Origin: FEN-1350 sp964643355
GTDB taxonomy: Bacteria; Planctomycetota; Phycisphaerae; Sedimentisphaerales; Anaerohalosphaeraceae
Assembly: GCA_964643355.1 (NCBI GenBank)
Contig: CAZXPW010000003.1
Location: forward strand, 1-64,000
DNA length: 64,000 nt
Reading direction: 5' to 3'
Part shown: positions 60,516 to 64,000 of the stretch, one piece after another
How the letters are laid out: the number at the start of each line of letters is the position of its first letter
Numbering within the stretch: position 1 is the first letter of the stretch
Notes under the pieces: generated by a model
What the model saw: only the letters and a program-made list of their open reading frames with translations
Databases searched by the model: none
What the model was told of the DNA's origin: nothing
Made by a program: the position numbers and the translations under genes

Positions 60516-61162
60516 AAGATATTGATTTCATCCCGGATTGGTACCGGACCGGACGGCAGCGCAAGGTCAGCTATCGCCGTCAGTACACGATGATCCTGTG
60601 TCTGTTTGGGATCCTGGCGACTTGGAGTTTTATTTCCGGATTGTCCGTTTCCCGCAGCCGGGCGGAAGTGAACCGGCGGGAAAAGACTTTTCTGGCCGAC
60701 GAGTCCATCAATGTTCGGTTTGAGGAACTCAAAAAGGAACTGACGGCGCTGATGGACCTGCGAAAAGTGATGGACTGTGTGGATCCGCGAGCCGATTTTG
60801 GCGCGATTCTGGCGGAACTGTCCCATGTCGCCGGTTCCCGGATTATCCTGCGATCGCTGAATGTCGAGTCCGAAAAATTCGTTCCCGACAAGCAGAAGGG
60901 ACAGCCGACCATGATGATTCTGGGGTCCGATAATTCCGAATCCAAGTCGGTTCTTCCGGGGGCGGACTTGCGCTATCGATTCAAGTTGAACGGGATTGCG
61001 GCCGATGCGGCCGATGTGGCGACGCTTATCTCGGCGCTGGAAAAATCGTCCTATTTTTGCCAAATCCTGCCGGGATTTTCGAAAACGATTCAGGTTAAGG
61101 AGTATCCGGTGACGGAATTTGAAGTTTCGTGTTATCTGGCAAACTATGCACCGGTGAAATAA
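60512..61162 (+). CDS. pilN: PilN-like inner-membrane platform protein
   Basis: A 216-aa bitopic protein: a short cytoplasmic IDFIPDWYRT segment, which is the PilM-binding type of motif, one transmembrane helix (MILCLFGILATWSFISGL), a coiled-coil-like stretch and a ferredoxin-like periplasmic domain. The ATGA overlap with pilM and gene order support PilN over GspL-C. Confidence 0.82.
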   Translation: MKDIDFIPDWYRTGRQRKVSYRRQYTMILCLFGILATWSFISGLSVSRSRAEVNRREKTFLADESINVRFEELKKELTALMDLRKVMDCVDPRADFGAILAELSHVAGSRIILRSLNVESEKFVPDKQKGQPTMMILGSDNSESKSVLPGADLRYRFKLNGIAADAADVATLISALEKSSYFCQILPGFSKTIQVKEYPVTEFEVSCYLANYAPVK

Positions 61163-61180
61163 ATTTAACGGAATCCGATT

Positions 61181-61738
61181 GTGAAAAGACTGGAACGACA
61201 ACAATGGGTCATCTTCGGGATCGCGATGGCGATCGTGACCGGATTCGGTCTGTTCCAATATTATCCTCAGGTCCGAACCGCCCAGACGATCCGCAAGACG
61301 ATTGAGCAACAACAAGTCACCAGCGATGAAACGGATCTTCTCATTCAGCAGATGGCCCAGTTGCGCAAACAAGTCGAAGAGCTCAAACCCCTGAAAACCG
61401 AATTTGAAGAGAAACTGCCCCGAACGCGGCAGGTGGCTTCTCTCTGGCAACAGATTACCGATGTGATGAATCAACACCGGCTAACCGACCAAGTCGTTCA
61501 GCGGGAGTCCGAATCCGAGGACAGCCGATTCGGAACCGTTCGGATCCATCTCCAATGTGGAGGAACATTTCCGCAGATCTTCGGATTTTTCCGGTCGTTG
61601 CAGTCTCTCGATCGGTTTATCCGGATCGAAAAATTTCAGATAACCAATGATAATCAGTACTCGGGCCAGGTCAAACTGGATGCCAGTGCCTCGGTCTATT
61701 ATCAGGTTGAGTCGACTAATTCCCAGCGAGGCGTATGA
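61181..61738 (+). CDS. pilO: PilO-like inner-membrane platform protein
   Basis: A 185-aa bitopic protein with one helix (WVIFGIAMAIVTGFGLF), a coiled coil rich in Gln and Glu (residues about 40-95) and a C-terminal ferredoxin-like domain (FGTVRIHLQCGGTFPQIFGFFRSLQSL). The start is GTG; GGAAT lies upstream. PilO dimerises with PilN. It overlaps the pilP-like gene by 4 nt. Confidence 0.82.
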   Translation: MKRLERQQWVIFGIAMAIVTGFGLFQYYPQVRTAQTIRKTIEQQQVTSDETDLLIQQMAQLRKQVEELKPLKTEFEEKLPRTRQVASLWQQITDVMNQHRLTDQVVQRESESEDSRFGTVRIHLQCGGTFPQIFGFFRSLQSLDRFIRIEKFQITNDNQYSGQVKLDASASVYYQVESTNSQRGV

Positions 61739-62373
61739 AACAGGACGCAAAAAAATTTCCGATCACCTCCCGTCCGGTACAACCGGTCGCATCGCCGATC
61801 GGCCAGGGAAAAATCATCCTGGCGGTGGTCTTGATCGGCGTTATGGGGTTTCTGTGGATCCGGGTGTTTATGAGAAATGGAAAGCCGACGGCGGTTTCGG
61901 CCAAAACGACGGCATCCAAAGTGCAGCCGGTGCCGACGGCCAAATCGTCTCCCGCGGTGCGGTTGTCCTATACGCCCCTGGCGACGGTATCCGGCCGTCA
62001 CGACCGACTGGCTCGGGATTTGTTCGCCGCCCCGGACGGAATCGTTTTCCCGTGGCAACGAACGACGGAGCCGGCTATGCCGTCGGAATCGCAGAATCCC
62101 GTTTTACCGAATGAAGATCCGTGGGACAAAAAGATTCGTCCCTTGGCCGAGAAAATTTCGATTGATGCCATCGGGACCGATCCAAAAGGAACCGCACAAG
62201 CCTTTATTCAGGACCGATTTCTGGTGGTTGGCGATACGCTGTTGCTGAAGTCAGGGCAGCAACAGTACGAGTTGATCGTCAAACAAATTTCCTCAAATAC
62301 AGTCGTGCTGGAATGGCAAGAACACACCGTCACCGTAAAAATGGCAGAGCCGGGACAGTCCGGCGACAAATGA
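61735..62373 (+). CDS. PilP-like pilus assembly protein
   Basis: A 212-aa protein with one N-terminal helix (IILAVVLIGVMGFLWIRVF), a Pro/Ala/Ser-rich linker and a C-terminal domain of about 75 residues (SIDAIGTDPKGTAQAFIQDRFLVVGDTLL then YELIVKQISSNTVVLEWQEHTVTVKM) that resembles the HR domain of PilP/GspC. It lacks the lipobox of classical PilP and is anchored by a helix as in GspC. Position between pilO and the secretin is the expected one. Confidence 0.75.
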   Translation: MKQDAKKFPITSRPVQPVASPIGQGKIILAVVLIGVMGFLWIRVFMRNGKPTAVSAKTTASKVQPVPTAKSSPAVRLSYTPLATVSGRHDRLARDLFAAPDGIVFPWQRTTEPAMPSESQNPVLPNEDPWDKKIRPLAEKISIDAIGTDPKGTAQAFIQDRFLVVGDTLLLKSGQQQYELIVKQISSNTVVLEWQEHTVTVKMAEPGQSGDK

Positions 62374-62385
62374 AAGGGAGTAATT

Positions 62386-64000
62386 ATGTTGTACCAAGCG
62401 AAACTGAGAAAACGAAAACTGCTAACCCTGGGTTTGGTTTGGGGGCTGGTATTGGCATGCCTGGCAACGCTGGGTATCGGTCAGGAACAGGCCCCCATCT
62501 ATTCACCGATGGTCTTGGCGCAAACGGCTCCAGCCGCGGAAAAACCCGCCGATGCGGCGAAAACCGAAGCCGTTTCCGAAGGCGAGGAGTCCGTTACGGA
62601 ACCGACTTCGGCAGGTCAGGCCATTCAGACCCTGAGCTTCAAGAAGGACATGACGATTATTGACGCCCTTCGGTTTCTGGCTCTGAAGTACCAGAAAAAC
62701 ATCGTACCGACCCCGAGAGTCACCGGCGTGGTTACGGTGACCAATTTGTACGATGTGAGCTTCGATGAGGCCATGCAGGCCTTGATTGGTCCCAACCACC
62801 GGTTTGAGACCCAGGGCAATTTCATCATGGTTTACACCACGGAAGAATATGAACAGCTCAAGGCCGACAAGCGTCGTCGCGAATACAAGCACTTTACGCT
62901 GTATTATCTGACCGCCGACGAAGCCGAAAAGATGGTCAAGGCCTTCCTGAGCGCCGATGGTATGATGGCCCGCAGTTCTCCCGCCAAGAACGGCGTTCCG
63001 GGCGGTCAATCCATCAGCGATGAGGCCAGCGGCGACAATCTGGCGTTCCAAGATACGCTGGTTGTGTGTGATTATCCGGAAAACCTCGCCCAGATTGAAG
63101 AGATGCTGACTCGTCTGGATACTCGTCCTCAACAGGTGTTGATCGAGGCGACCATCCTGGCGGCTACCCTGACTGAAGGAATGGAGTTCGGGGTGGATTT
63201 GAACTTTGCCGGGGGGACCGCCCTGACGGGAGCGTCGGCTTCCGGCGCCGTTCAGGATACGGTCAACGGCGGAGTTTTGGAATATACGGATGCCGCGACA
63301 ACCCCGATCGGACAACTCGCCCAGGGACTGGCAAAGGGATCTCCCATCGAAACCGCCGGGTTTGCCAAGGTCGGAGGCAATGGTCTCCGCGTCGGCATCA
63401 CCACCGGCGATTTCGCGATGTTCATCACGGCTCTGGAGCAGGTGACGGATGTGACGATCATGGCCAATCCCAAGATCCTGGCGGTGAATAAGCAACTGGG
63501 TCAGGTTTATATCGGAACCAAACTGGGATATCGGGAAGGCGATGTGGAAACCGCCGGCGGCGGGACGCAGCAGGGAGCCGTGAAATTCCTGGATACCGGC
63601 ACGAAACTGGCCTTCCGTCCGTATATCGGAAACGATGGGTACATCCGTATGGATATTCATCCCAAGGATAGTTCCGGCACTCTGAATTCCCAGGGCGTTC
63701 CGAACGAAACCGCGGCCGAATTGTCCACGAATGTCATTGTCAAGGACGGCCAGACCGTCGTGATCGGCGGCCTGTTCCGCGATGTCGTCAATTCGTCCAA
63801 GCAGCAAATCCCTCTGCTGGGCAGTATTCCCGTCGTGGGCGAATTGTTCAAGGGCACCAGCGATACGACCACGCGACAGGAGGTGATCGTTCTGTTGACG
63901 CCCCATATCATCCAGAGTCCGGACCAGTTGAAGTCCGACGCCCGGGTGGAAGATGTCAAGCGAAAATGGGCGGGCGCCAACGATCGGCTGCATTGGTTCC
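62386..64000 (+). CDS. pilQ: Secretin (PilQ/GspD), partial at the window end
   Basis: The outer-membrane secretin, of which 538 codons are inside the window. The signal-peptide region LLTLGLVWGLVLACLATLG is followed by N-domains (FKKDMTIIDALRFLALKYQKNIV; YYLTADEAEKMVKAFLSADG) and the secretin core: PQQVLIEATILAATLTEGMEFGVDL, SQQIPLLGSIPVVGELFKG-type wording and VIVLLTPHII, the conserved lip. The ATG has AAAGGGAG 5-6 nt upstream, 12 nt after the pilP-like gene. It runs off the right edge; the stop is not seen. GspD versus PilQ is undecided, but the PilM-P context favours PilQ. Confidence 0.9.
   Translation, partial: MLYQAKLRKRKLLTLGLVWGLVLACLATLGIGQEQAPIYSPMVLAQTAPAAEKPADAAKTEAVSEGEESVTEPTSAGQAIQTLSFKKDMTIIDALRFLALKYQKNIVPTPRVTGVVTVTNLYDVSFDEAMQALIGPNHRFETQGNFIMVYTTEEYEQLKADKRRREYKHFTLYYLTADEAEKMVKAFLSADGMMARSSPAKNGVPGGQSISDEASGDNLAFQDTLVVCDYPENLAQIEEMLTRLDTRPQQVLIEATILAATLTEGMEFGVDLNFAGGTALTGASASGAVQDTVNGGVLEYTDAATTPIGQLAQGLAKGSPIETAGFAKVGGNGLRVGITTGDFAMFITALEQVTDVTIMANPKILAVNKQLGQVYIGTKLGYREGDVETAGGGTQQGAVKFLDTGTKLAFRPYIGNDGYIRMDIHPKDSSGTLNSQGVPNETAAELSTNVIVKDGQTVVIGGLFRDVVNSSKQQIPLLGSIPVVGELFKGTSDTTTRQEVIVLLTPHIIQSPDQLKSDARVEDVKRKWAGANDRLHWF

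Noticed and set aside
62503..63993. 496-codon open frame on the minus strand
   Set aside because: It lies wholly opposite the secretin, which carries clear conserved motifs; the frame is a GC-bias shadow with no ribosome-binding site or family pattern.
1..64000. CRISPR array, tRNA, rRNA or insertion sequence
   Set aside because: No regularly spaced direct repeats, no cloverleaf with conserved TTC-A loop in the intergenic gaps, no rRNA-like segment and no transposase motif were found by eye.

Overview
The window reads as chromosomal DNA from a Gram-negative, polysaccharide-degrading member of the Planctomycetota, most likely class Phycisphaerae (inference). The main pointers are a secreted protein with a PEP-CTERM sorting tail, an exported serine protease ending in a dockerin-like EF-hand repeat pair, several exported glycoside hydrolases, an anti-sigma protein whose outer domain resembles the planctomycete H-X-DG (DUF1559-like) fold, and Kdo/Lpt-type outer-membrane genes. 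I see no phage, insertion sequence, CRISPR array, rRNA or tRNA. Coding density is high and there is no obvious foreign island.

Layout. 0-6 kb: dockerin-tailed trypsin-like protease, PEP-CTERM protein, a MarR regulator directly followed by an exported esterase, and a convergent GH29 fucosidase. 6-15 kb: a long minus-strand run (rpmE, prfA, a P-loop/deoxyribosyltransferase-like protein, deoC, pabB, pabC, a Nif3-like protein, scpB, then a 521-aa protein with an embedded HPr-like segment, then the fucosidase). Many junctions are 4-nt ATGA overlaps. 15-23 kb: glycine-zipper lipoprotein, dapB, GH51 arabinofuranosidase, sodium/solute symporter and a PfkB sugar kinase, suggesting arabinan/pectin use. 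23-28 kb: an orphan protein, a short QueG-like protein, an ECF sigma/anti-sigma pair and a flippase-like membrane protein.

28-39.6 kb is one long plus-strand cluster: hpf, ptsN, ptsH, ptsI, a TIGR03936-type protein, RNase G/E, kdsD, kdsC, a giant LptC/LptA-like protein and an exported TIM-barrel isomerase. It reassembles the parts of the proteobacterial kdsD-kdsC-lptCAB-rpoN-hpf-ptsN-npr neighbourhood in another order, with a PTS phosphorelay but no sugar permease in view. 39.6-47 kb (minus): GH2 enzyme, DUF3137, LemA, glutamine cyclotransferase and an EF-G paralogue. 47-56 kb (plus): HEAT-like exported protein, STAS protein, tandem-ACT protein, ftsW, murG, DUF502, argH, thiL, tsaE. 56-64 kb (plus): a type IV pilus / type II secretion-like cluster of six pilin-like proteins, PilM, PilN, PilO, PilP-like and a secretin cut by the window end.

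Several starts were settled by combining promoter matches with ribosome-binding sites: the MarR gene, the PEP-CTERM gene, the flippase-like gene, the HEAT-like gene and the STAS gene. Many promoter matches are TTGNNN-N16-TATAAT-like, suggesting a housekeeping sigma factor that tolerates a 16-nt spacer. All functions are assigned by reading motifs; no database search was run.
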